A stretch of 64,000 nt of DNA from Membranipora membranacea (taxonomy: Eukaryota; Bryozoa; Gymnolaemata; Cheilostomatida; Membraniporidae). The notes beneath the pieces were generated by a model, which was given only the letters and a program-made list of their open reading frames with translations, did no database searches and was not told the origin of the DNA. Made by a program: the position numbers and the translations under genes. The stretch lies in NCBI GenBank assembly GCA_914767715.1, contig OU612074.1, positions 11,070,062 through 11,134,061 on the forward strand, read 5' to 3'. Below are positions 36,067-46,217 of the stretch, in pieces; position 1 is the stretch's first letter; each line of letters begins with the position of its first letter.

Positions 36067-38820
36067 TTAAGGAAAGTCGGGAGGCGGCGTTGTCTGCGTG
36101 GTCTTATCTGTTGGTGTGGCCGCTGGCACCTCAGTAAATTCCTGACCCTCCACCGCAGTACTGGCAGCGGCACCGGTGACTGCCGAATCTAGATGGGGAG
36201 TATCTTCTGATTCAGGTCTCTCGTTCAATGTAGTCTCTGCTGGAATTTGGCCAACCTCCCTATCTACAACAGAAGAAGATGACATGTTATTTCTAAACAG
36301 AGATTTGCTTCTATCATTGACTTCAAAGTCCTTTCCCTCCTCAAAATTATCTAATTCACAGGCCTTAAGCTGGTCTACATGCCTTTTCCAAATTACCAAC
36401 TCGCCCCTCAGTTCGACCTGTATGCTGTAAGTGACAGGTGATATTTTGGCAACTACTACGCCTGATAACCACCCAGGTTTCCTAATGTTTAGATAGTCTC
36501 AAGCTATTACTGGATCTCCAATAACAAACGCACGGGGATGCTGCACCCCTCCTGATTCTTGAGTGATACGAGCCCTCATATCCGGTCTCACCAAATCATG
36601 CCTAGTGCGAATTCTACGGCCCATGAGCATTTCTGAGAGTGTTTGACCAGTCGAAGAATGAGGTGTTGAGCAGTACACTAATGAAAACTCATGCAATCGA
36701 TGTAGTTTAGAGAACTTACCGTTCCTCTTCTTTAACCCTTGTTTCAATGTTTTTACAAACCTTTCTGGGGCTCTGTTTGATGATGGATGAAATGGTGCGG
36801 AGAATATGCTCTTAACTCCATTTTTCTGGAGAAACTTCTGCAATTCCAGGCTAGGAAAAGGTGGTCTGTTGTCTGCAACTATCTCCTCACATAGCCCTTG
36901 TTTTGAGAAGACACTTCTCAGAGCTTCGATGGTGCGCTCCGCATTGGTACCTCTTGGCATCAGGATAACCTTTGTCCTTTGAGAATGCGTCTACCATGAC
37001 AAAGTACTAATCTCCTTCAAACTGTGCGAAGTCTATATGTACCCTTCTCCATGGTCGATCCGGCCAAGCCCACGAGTTGTGGGACAGTTGAGGTGGGCTT
37101 TCAGCATTCTGCTGACATGGTGAGCATTTCCTTACTTCTGCCTCAATCTATTTATCAATTTTAGGCCACCAGAAATGAATTCTTGCCAGTGCCTTCATCT
37201 TCACAATGCCTTGGTAACCCTGGTGAAGCTCCTCCAGAAGTTTAAATCTCAGTTTGTTGGGTATAATAACGCGATTTCCCCACAGAAGGCAGCCATCTTC
37301 TATCGTTATTTCATTCCTTTTATGATGATAAACTTCCAGTGTTGCTTCAGACACTGCTGGCCAGCCAGTCTTCACACTGTGCATTTCTTTGGAAAGTATG
37401 GGATCTGTACGAGTTTGACGCGCAATCTGTCTAGCTGTTACTGGAAGTGAAGCGAGAACTTCAGTATTACACTCTCTAGCTTCCTGTGTCCATTTGATGA
37501 TCTCGGGATTCATCTCCGTTTTCTTTAGTGGCAAATGTGACAGTGCATCAGCACAACCATTCTTGCTACCTGGTCTGTGTTGCACCTGGAGTGTATAGCC
37601 CGCTATTCCAATAGCCCATCTGAGAATCCCTGCAGCTGCAAGGCTGGGAAGCCCCTTTCGAGATCATCCATATAGATAGTAATGAAACTTCTTGATACCA
37701 TATATTATGGCTAGAGCTTCTCTGTCAATCTGAGAATAGTTCTTTTCAGCATCAGTCAGAGTACGTGAGGCAAATGCTATTGGCCTCTCATGTTTGCCTC
37801 GTCCATGACTTATTACTGCTCCTAATCCTACTGGAGAAGCATCCACAGCTAGATAAATCTCCTCCTTAGGGTCATAGTGAGCCAGTACTGTGTCCTCTGT
37901 AATTTTTCTCTTGATCCTGTCAAATGAGTGTTGTCTCTCAGCTGTCCACTTCCATCTCTGCTTGTGCTGAAGTAACTCACTTAGTGGTGCTGCTAAGGTA
38001 GACATGTTATCCACAAACTATCTATACTGGTTTGCCAGGCCTAAAAATGACCTCATTTCTCCCGAGTTCTTTGGTGCTGGCGCATCTATTATTGCCTCTG
38101 TTGCGCAAGGATCTTTCCTGATGCCATTCTTATCTACCACATTTCCTGGGTACTGTATTGAAGGCATCATGTATTCACATTTGGAGCATTGCAGCTTGAA
38201 ACCATACTTGCTAAGATGGCTCAGAACTTCCTCCAGATTGTGTTAATGTTCCTGATCATTCTTTCCAGTGACAATGATGTCATCAAGATAGCATCCACAG
38301 TCCAAACCCTGGAGCACTCTGTCCATCACACTTTGAAACAATGATGGAGCTGCTGATATGTCGTAAGGGACTCTGGTTGGTGCAAACAACCCACAGTGAG
38401 TGTTGATAGCCACATAAGCCTGAGAGTCCTCGTCAAGCTCAATCTGTTGGTATGCTTGAGACAGATCTAGCTTAGTAAACTTTTCCCCTCCGTTTAGCTT
38501 TGTCAGCAATTCTTCAATGTTTGGCATCGGGTGTTCTGGTACCTTCAGATGCGGATTGATGGTCACAGAGTAGTTCCCACATATTCTGTACTTTCCTGAT
38601 GGCTTCTTCACCGGTACTATTGGAGCTCCCCACTCACTGTAATCAATCCTTGAAAGAATACCTTCTGACACAAGTCTGTCCAGCTCCTCTTTGATGGGTT
38701 CTCTCACCGCATACGGTACTGACCTTGGTTTGAAAAATCGAGGTGTAGCCCCTCCTTTCAGCTCTAGCTTGACCTTAATATCTTTCACCTTGCCAGGTTG
38801 ACCATTAACCAAAGCGGAAA
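36067..38820 (-). pseudogene. Gypsy pol: RT, RNase H, integrase (broken)
   Basis: Read on the minus strand, the RT is at about 38,820-38,243, with RICGNYSVTIN, FTKLDLSQAYQQIEL and the YLDD catalytic box. RNase H follows (38,014-37,664), with YLAVDASPVGLGAVI and the NYSQIDREALAI motif. Integrase follows (about 37,585-36,499), with a zinc-binding HHCC region split by a stop, a VHIDFAQF first-Asp motif, VADNRPPF, and HPSSNRAPERFVK with the catalytic Glu. A proline/threonine-rich tail runs to 36,067. At least four stops interrupt the frame, and part of the stretch between protease and RT appears missing. Integrase arrangement resembles gypsy families common in molluscs and other invertebrates; the clade was not tested. 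Confidence 0.88.
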
Positions 38821-38823
38821 ACG

Positions 38824-40007
38824 CCCAAAACGGCCCGCGGCCCAAAACGGCCCGAAGCCCAAAACGGCCCGCGGCCCAAAACGGCCCAGCATGATTTATG
38901 AGTTCTCCAAGTCCCAAAACCTCTAAAAAAGGAGTTAAGTCGACGAACTTAAGTATTTGGGAAAAAACTTAACTTTTCGGGAAAAAACTTAAGTTTTTAA
39001 ATTTTTCAAAAAAACGGCCCATCTTGATTTTTCAGTTCTCCAAGTCCCAAAACCTCTAAAAAATGAGTTAAGTCAACGAACTTAAGTTTTTGGGAAAAAA
39101 CTTAAGTTTTCAAACTTTTCGTAAAAAACGGCCCATCTTGGTTTTTGAGTTATCCAAGTCCCAAAACCTCTAAAAAATGAGTTAAGTCAACAAACTTAAG
39201 TCTTTGGGAAAAAACTTAGGTTTTCAAATTTTTCAAAAAAACGGCCCATCTTGGTTTTTGAGTTCTCCAAGTCCCAAAACCTCTAAAAAAGGAGTTAAGT
39301 CAACGAACTTAAGTTTTTGGAAAAAAACTTAAGTTTTCAAATTTTTCAAAAAAATGGCCCATCTTGGTTTTTGAGTACTCCAAGTCCCAAAAGCTCTAAA
39401 AAATGAGTTAATCAACGAACTTAAGTTCTTGGGAAAAAACTTAAGTTTTTGGGAAAAAACTTAAGTTTTTAAATTTTTCAAAAAAACGGCCCATCTTGAT
39501 TTTTGAGTACTCCAAGTCCCAAAACCTCTAAAAAATGAGTTAAGTCAACGAACTTAAGTTTTTGGGAAGAAACTTGAGTTTACAAATTTTTCAAAAAAAC
39601 GGCCCATCTTGATTTTTGAGTACTCCAAGTCCCAAAACCTCAAAAAAATGAGTTAAGTCAACGAACTTAAGTTTTTGGGAATAAACTTAAGTTTACAAAT
39701 TTTTCAAAAAAACGGCCCATCTTGGTTTTTGAGTTCTCCAAGTCCCAAAACCTCTAAAAAATGAGTTAAGTCAACAAACTTAAGATTTTGTGAAAAAAAA
39801 AGTTTTGAAACTTTTCAAGAAATTGGCCCAGCATGATTTTTGAGTTCTTCAAGTCTTGAAACCTCTGTAAAACATCAAGTCAACAAAGTTAAGTAAATTC
39901 TAACCTGATAGAAATAAATGTAACAGTTGACATGGCTTAGGACAATAAAATACTATGTAAATGCAAGGGTGTCTAACTTACGTGCAGAATGTGTTTGTTT
40001 TCGTAGT
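38824..40007 (+). repeat. MULE left inverted arm (tandem repeat array)
   Basis: About eight units, each with a CGGCCCATCTTG...GAGTTCTCCAAGTCCCAAAACCTC core followed by AACTTAAG...TTTTCAAA spacers. The last ~125 bp (about 39,880-40,007) are unique and match 41,530-41,660 in reverse complement. It is less than half the length of the right arm. Confidence 0.88.
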
Positions 40008-40145
40008 ACGTTTCTCAATGTAGTTTACACCAGTGTATATTTCGTTTATTTTTCATCAGAGCACTCACAGAACAATGATTGGATAATAAAATATTGACAA
40101 AGATTGAACTAGACTATGACAAACATACAGTGCAGTGATGTTTAA

Positions 40146-41102
40146 CTAATCATATTCCGTTTCTTCCATCGTAATTGCAGATATGCCTAGCTCATCAGCC
40201 TGATATGCACTGAACCGTAGTAGGTCTTGGAGGTTTTTCGTACGATTAAATTTATCAAAGGCTGAAAAAATTGACCTATTTATTTTAAGAAAACGTTTAT
40301 TCCTGATCCTGGTGGCCTCTCCCACCTTCACCAGCTGCACCTGTCTCAAGGCCTCCTTGGCCTCTAAAGCAAGCCTTGCCATGAGCTTCCACGTGTTTGA
40401 TTTTGCTTTGGTCAGGTCATTCAGCCGTTTGTGGTAGCCTATGGAAGAATGTTACAACCAAATGACAGTATACAAATTGGCAGTTAATCACAAAATTATT
40501 AATACCAACACACCGGCAGATCGTCAGGTCCTCAGTTACTTCAGCATTGTTAGAAAAGATGCTAAATATTATTATTGTGTTGATCTGGAAGGTGTTCAGT
40601 AAAAAATAAACAAATCAAATCATTTTTTGGAATGAGAAAAAAAAAACTTGTAGATAAATACGCAACAAGCATTGTAAACATGCGTTGCATTCCCTTTGAT
40701 GATCCTTGGATTTTCCCTACCTTCCAAGTCATTATTGGTACGTATCTTTCGGCCAAATACTGAAACCTCTGATGGCTTCCATCTCCTTGTCCAAACATTT
40801 TCATAATACAACAGCAATTCTTTGGCAGGGGCTGACTTTGCCATTTCTCTTAGCCAACCTAGTGCTGGAACCACTCCCTCAGGTGGAAGTAGCGCTAGTC
40901 CCATTACCATCTGGACAAATTGTTTGGTCTCGCTATCCTGGCAATATTTCCTGTACCATCCTGTGTTTCAAAATATAGGGGATGTTTAGTTTTAAGCGTG
41001 ACCAGTTATAACATAATCCGGGCTAGGTGTTTGATTGATTTTGTACCTGTTGATAACTGCTTTATAACTGGCACAGGCTTATCTATGACCAGAGCAGCAT
41101 AG
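40146..41102 (-). pseudogene. MULE transposase, C-terminal fragment
   Basis: Two minus-strand exons join in phase: 40,960-40,721 and 40,438-40,146. The first has a WYRKYCQDSE segment, LALLPPEGVVPALGWL, and ENVWTRRW. It ends in RTNNDLEG at a GTAGGG donor, and the second exon resumes YHKRLN. RTNN.(L/V)EG(Y/W)H is the diagnostic C-terminal motif of animal MULE transposases. A further upstream piece (about 41,102-41,047, AALVIDKPVPVIKQL) ends in a CAG|GTACAA donor but does not clearly join. The DDE catalytic part and zinc finger are missing, so this copy is not autonomous. Confidence 0.75.
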
Positions 41103-41529
41103 ATTAGGCCCAGCGACTTAACATATAGGTTAAAAACCTTTAAGTTTTTGGAAAACTGCATTCTACGATCAGTAATTAGATTTTGGCGTAGTATTTAAAT
41201 GGGACTACTGGATTGTAAACCAACACTGAGTACCAACATTTCCAGTCGATGATGTTGATAGGGTGCTACCATAGATATAAAAACTGTTTTTATATCTATA
41301 GGTGCTACATATAATACTTACATTATTTTAATATAATGTTGATTCAAAAAGAGATAAACCTTGCCGTCTATCATAAAAACATAACCTCCTTGTGAAAGTT
41401 TACGTTTAGGTAATCAGGTTCAAAGTAAGGCAAAATAAATCACTTAAGGACTCTGGTCTCTCTTAGCCTGTAATCTTAATAGACTCACAATATAAGAGGC
41501 CAAATCCTAAATTAACAACAACTACAATC

Positions 41530-44251
41530 ACTACGAAAACAAACACATTCTGCACGTAAGTTAGACACCCTTGCATTTACATAGTATTTTATTGTCCTAA
41601 GCCATGTCAACTGTTACATTTATTTCTATCAGGTTAGAATTTACTTAACTTTGTTGACTTGATGTTTTACAGAGGTTTCAAGACTTGAAGAACTCAAAAA
41701 TCATGCTGGGCCAATTTCTTGAAAAGTTTCAAAACTTTTTTTTTCACAAAATCTTAAGTTTGTTGACTTAACTCATTTTTTAGAGGTTTTGGGACTTGGA
41801 GAACTCAAAAACCAAGATGGGCCGTTTTTTTTCGAAAAGTGAAAAGTTAAGTTTTTTCCCAAGAACTTAAGTTCGTTGACTTAACTCATTTTTTAGAGGT
41901 TTTGGGACTTGGAGAACTCAAAAACCAAGATGGGCCGTTTTTTCGAAAAGTTTGAAAACTTAAGTTTTTTCCCAAAAAGTTAGGTTTTTTCCCAAAAACT
42001 TAAGTTCGTTGACTTTACTCCTTTTTTAGAGGTTTTGGGACTTGGAGAACTCAAAAACCAAGATGGGCCGTTTTTTTGAAAAATTTGAAAACTTAAGTTT
42101 TTTCCCAAAGACTTAAGTTCGTTGACTTAACTCATTTTTTAGAGGTTTTGTGACTTGGAGAACTCAAAAACCAAGATGGGCCGTTTTTTTTTAAAATTTG
42201 AAAACTTAAGTTTTTTCCCAAAGACTTAAGTTCGTTGACTTAACTCATTTTTTAGAGGTTTTGAGACTTGGAGAACTCAAAAACACAGATGGGCCGTTTT
42301 TTTTGAAAAATTTGAAAACTTAATTTTTTTCCCAAAAAGTTAAGTTTTTTCCCAAGAACTTAAGTTCGTTGACTTAACTCATTTTTTAGAGGTTTTGGGA
42401 CTTGGATAACTCAAAAACCAAGATGGGCCGTTTTTTCGAAAAGTTTGAAAACTTAATTTTTTTCCCAAAAAGTTAAGTTTTTCCCAAATACTTAAGTTTG
42501 TTGACTTTAATCGTTTTTTGGAGGTTTTGGGACTTGGAGAACTCACAAACCAGGATGGGCCGTTTTTTCGAAAAGTTTGAAAACTTAAGTTTTTTCCCAA
42601 AAACTTAAGTTCGTTGACTTAACTCATTTTTTAGAGGTTTTGAGACTTGGAGAACTCAAAAACACAGATGGGCCGTTTTTTTTGAAAAATTTGAAAACTT
42701 AATTTTTTTCCCAAAAAGTTAAGTTTTTTCCCAAGAACTTAAGTTCGTTGACTTAACTCATTTTTTAGAGGTTTTGGGACTTGGATAACTCAAAAACCAA
42801 GATGGGCCGTTTTTTCGAAAAGTTTGAAAACTTAATTTTTTTCCCAAAATGTTAAGTTTTTCCCAAATACTTAAGTTTGTTGACTTTAATCGTTTTTTGG
42901 AGGTTTTGGGACTTGGAGAACTCACAAACCAGGATGGGCCGTTTTTTCGAAAAGTTTGAAAACTTAAGTTTTTTCCCAAAAACTTAAGTTCGTTGACTTA
43001 ACTCATTTTTTAGAGGTTTTGAGACTTGGAGAACTCAAAAACACAGATGGGCCGTTTTTTTTGAAAAATTTGAAAACTTAATTTTTTTCCCAAAAAGTTA
43101 AGTTTTTTCCCAAGAACTTAAGTTCGTTGACTTAACTCATTTTTTAGAGGTTTTGGGACTTGGATAACTCAAAAACCAAGATGGGCCGTTTTTTCGAAAA
43201 GTTTGAAAACTTAATTTTTTTCCCAAAAAGTTAAGTTTTTCCCAAATACTTAAGTTTGTTGACTTTAATCGTTTTTTGGAGGTTTTGGGACTTGGAGAAC
43301 TCACAAACCAGGATGGGCCGTTTTTTCGAAAAGTTTGAAAACTTAAGTTTTTTCCCAAAAACTTAAGTTCGTTGACTTAACTCATTTTTTAGAGGTTTTG
43401 AGACTTGGAGAACTCAAAAACACAGATGGGCCGTTTTTTTTGAAAAATTTGAAAACTTAATTTTTTTCCCAAAAAGTTAAGTTTTTTCCCAAGAACTTAA
43501 GTTCGTTGACTTAACTCATTTTTTAGAGGTTTTGGGACTTGGATAACTCAAAAACCAAGATGGGCCGTTTTTTCGAAAAGTTTGAAAACTTAATTTTTTT
43601 CCCAAAAAGTTAAGTTTTTCCCAAATACTTAAGTTTGTTGACTTTACTCGTTTTTTGGAGGTTTTGGGACTTGGAGAACTCAAAAACCAGGATGGGCCGT
43701 TTTTTCGAAAAAATTGAAAACGTAAGTTTTTCCCAAAAACTTCAGTTTGTTGACTTAACTCATTTTTTAGAGGTTTTGGGACATGGAGAACTCAAAAACC
43801 AAGGTGGGCCGTTTTTTTGAAAAATTTGAAAACTTAAGTTTTTTTCCCAAATACTTAAGTTTGTTGACTTAACTCATTTTTTAGAGGTTTTGGGACTTGG
43901 AGAACTCAAAAATCAAGATGGGCCGTTTTTTTGAAAAAATTGAAAACTTAAGTTTTTTCCCAAAAAGTTAAGTTTATTCCCAAATACTTTAGTTCGTTGA
44001 CTTAACTCATTTTTTAGAGGTTTTGGGACTTGGAGAACTCAAAATTCACGATGGGCCGTTTTTTGAAAAATTTGAAAACTTAAGTTTTTTCCAAAAACTT
44101 AAGTTCGTTGACTTAACTCCTTTTTTAGAGGTTTTGGGACTTGGAGAACTCATAAATCATGCTGGGCCGTTTTGGGCCGCGGGCCGTTTTGGGCCTCGGG
44201 CCGTTTTGGGCCTCGGGCCGTTTTGGGCCGCGGGCCGTTTTGGGACCGAAC
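41530..44251 (-). repeat. MULE right inverted arm (tandem repeat array with 379-bp period)
   Basis: About 20 units of ~110-130 bp, inverted relative to the left arm. From about 42,240 to 43,640 the units form a three-unit higher-order repeat with a period of exactly 379 bp (start points 42,379, 42,758, 43,137 and 43,516). Neighbouring copies are nearly identical. The outermost ~90 bp are short GGGCCGTTTTGGGCC(G/T)CG repeats. Minus-strand ORFs here (MGKNLSFQTF...) are repeat by-products. Confidence 0.9.
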
Positions 44252-44579
44252 CGCATATATTTGCAAGCCAATCACGTCCAAGAAGAGCAGGACCCTTTGA
44301 CTCTGCAACAATCAAAGGCATATCAGTATAAACAGCGTCATGATACTTAACATTTACTTTACATTCCCCAAGAACTTTGATTGGGTGCCCTGTTATCGTT
44401 GTAAGGCCTACATCACTTGGTTCCAACTTTTCAACACCAAGGGTTTTGAACTGCTTTAGTGATATAACTGACACTGCAGCACCTGTGTCTAGTTCCAAAT
44501 CTAAAGGTACATCATTTATCCTCATCTGTATCATAAATGGGGGTAGGCCTACCCTTTTAGATTCACCAACTTTGCTCAC
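44157..44579 (-). pseudogene. Gypsy aspartic protease, truncated by the MULE
   Basis: This contains the retropepsin active site LELDTGAAVSVIS near the N-terminus, and LLGRDWL near the end, the usual flap-to-C-terminal spacing for gypsy proteases. After residue ANI the frame enters the MULE end. It is separated from gag by a TGA near 44,620. Confidence 0.88.
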
Positions 44580-44621
44580 CCTAACTGCATGTAAATGATC
44601 ATCGTATTCAGATTCTGAATC

Positions 44622-45413
44622 TCAACTAACAACTGATTGCGTTCGATCCACTTTGTAAACCTTTTGTTTTCTATATTTGTGTTTACTAGTCTTAGGTGTG
44701 CCTGTGAAAATTTTCCTATCTGGACAGACAGCTTTGAAATGCCCTTCTTTACCGCAATGGAAACAAGCACGAAAGCTTTTAGTACTCTCTTTATTTCTAA
44801 AATCTTTAGATTTCTTACCTGAGAATTGCAGTTTGTGAATTTCTCCTGTCATGTTGTCCACATGCTTTCTAGCACGCTCATGTCCTTGAGCTGTATTGAA
44901 AGCACCCACTAAGGTGAGGTTTTGCTAACCTAAAAGTTTTTTCTGGGTATCCCGGTCATGTAGACCAATCACGAACATATCTCTCAGTGCTTCCTCCCTA
45001 AATGCTTCAAAACCACATGTCTCTGCTAGTTTTCTCAAGGCATTTAAAAACTCCGACACGGTCTTATCTGCTGTTTGTCTTCTATTATAAAAAACATCTC
45101 TCTCTGCTATGACTACAGGAGCTGGAGACAGGTGGCCTTTGACCAACTTTTGTAAATCATCTAATGATTTGGTGTCTGGTTTGTCTGGGTGACACAGTGT
45201 TCTTATCAACGAATAGCACTTTCTGCCTACTCTTGACAGAAATATAGCCTTACACTTTGGAACATCAGTTTCTTTGGTTTTGTCAACACCATTTGCAATA
45301 AAATATTGGTCTAGTCTTTCACACCACTCTTCCCACAATGTTTTACCCTGCTCATCATCAAGATCAAACTGATCTATATCACAATACACAGCAGTAGCCA
45401 TTTTGATTGCCAC
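44622..45413 (-). pseudogene. Gypsy gag with CCHC zinc knuckle (nonsense mutations)
   Basis: From MAIKMATAVYCDIDQF at 45,413 the minus strand encodes a capsid-like region (WEEWCERLDQYF, FLNALRKLAETC) and then a CFHCGKEGHFKAVC zinc knuckle near 44,755. A TAG at about 44,922 separates the two parts and a TGA follows the knuckle. Gag packages the element RNA. This copy cannot make a full Gag. Confidence 0.85.
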
Positions 45414-45762
45414 TCACTATCTTGCACTAAAGATAAGCCTACACAGACTGTATTTTGACTCTAACTAATAGCACTCACCAACAAGTTCCTAGCTCCAAGG
45501 AAATGTTGTACCCTGAGTATGCCTGCTAAAAGCTCTGAGTACAGCTTAGTCTATGTTCAAACTGCCCTAGTTATGCCTAGTGTTTGAATCCTTGACCTAC
45601 TGAGCTTACTACAACCAAGTAAGCACCTGTGCTGTTGCAACAAGAGCACAAAACATACAATTTAATCTAAAGAATGAAAAAGAATATCTTAGAACAATAC
45701 TTCCTTCTGGACTGCATTTGAAGTCTGAGTCTCTTTCTTCTTGAGCAGTGGGCTTCAAATCA

Positions 45763-45778
45763 CTATATCCCGTCGCCA
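45763..45778 (-). other. Probable gypsy primer-binding site
   Basis: One base inside the 5' LTR the minus strand reads TGGCGACGGGATATAG. TGG is the complement of a tRNA CCA end, at the usual position. The primer tRNA is not identified. Confidence 0.55.
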
Positions 45779-45779
45779 T

Positions 45780-45990
45780 TGAGCTGTACATGGATTGGAC
45801 ATCTATTTGGTTGTGCTAGCTTTAAAACCCTGAGCTAACAAGTTTATTTATTCTCAACTTATTAAACAAAGCATCTTCTTTGTTTAACATCTAATATACA
45901 ACTAACCAAAAGGATGCAGACGAATGATTTAAATAGGCCAATAAAAAGAGCATTTACAATAATGAAATAGAAATCAAGTAATACATAACA
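45780..45990 (-). repeat. Gypsy 5' LTR
   Basis: A 211-bp LTR with TG...CA ends, flanked on the right by ATCAT (45,991-45,995). It matches the 3' LTR apart from scattered substitutions and one ~60-bp deletion, so it did not insert very recently. Confidence 0.9.
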
Positions 45991-46145
45991 ATCATGAGTG
46001 TATGAGTCAGTGTTGATGATAAAACCATTCTGAGATAACAATATTAAAGCATATCATGTGATTAAGTCAATGAGGAAGTTCAGACATTACACAGTTGTGC
46101 TTTTGTCGTTGTGAGTAGTTCAAGCCTTGAGTTGCATTTACAGCC

Positions 46146-46217
46146 ATGGCAGACCTGGCAGATGATGACCTTATCATCTGTTCCCAAGGAAAGTCTCTAC
46201 GATTTTAAACTAGAAAT
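46146..46217 (+). other. Former N-terminal coding part of the Mab-21-like gene
   Basis: This keeps the original ATG and MADLADDDLIICSQGKSLRF in frame with exon 1, but one A-to-T change turns AAA into TAA at codon 22. Copy 1 at 31,120 is open here. With the stop, this becomes an upstream ORF ahead of the ATG at 46,218. Confidence 0.7.

Larger units (their letters stand above)
38824..44251. mobile_element. Mutator-like (MULE) element with long tandem-repeat inverted arms
   Basis: A 5.4-kb insertion between gypsy protease and RT. Both ends are CCCAAAACGGCCCGCGGCCC (inverted). Then come arrays of ~110-130 bp units, then about 125 bp of unique inverted repeat, then a 1.5-kb core (40,008-41,529). 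The core encodes, on the minus strand, the C-terminal part of a MULE transposase. Long terminal inverted repeats are typical of MULEs, but the array-built arms resemble foldback elements. No 8-10 bp target duplication could be read at the ends, and some gypsy sequence seems lost at the junction. Confidence 0.8.
35737..45990 (-). mobile_element. Ty3/gypsy LTR retrotransposon, inactive, with nested MULE
   Basis: LTRs bound a minus-strand gag-protease-RT-RNase H-integrase order typical of Ty3/gypsy elements. A 5-bp duplication ATCAT flanks it (35,732-35,736; 45,991-45,995). The paralogous site near 30,966 reads GATGATCATGAGTG without the element, which fixes both ends exactly. Gag and pol are broken by several stops. 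A MULE occupies 38,824-44,251 between protease and RT. No envelope-like ORF is seen. Confidence 0.93.

Noticed and set aside
42379-43358. Three almost identical minus-strand 73-codon ORFs
   Set aside because: They repeat every 379 bp exactly with the satellite-like array and have no independent coding features.
38824-44251. CRISPR array, because of regular repeats
   Set aside because: Units are ~110-130 bp, contiguous and without unique spacers, and form inverted arms of a transposon in an intron-bearing genome.
35737-45990. An endogenous virus with an envelope gene
   Set aside because: No envelope-like ORF is found between integrase and the 3' LTR; only a low-complexity proline/threonine tail is present.
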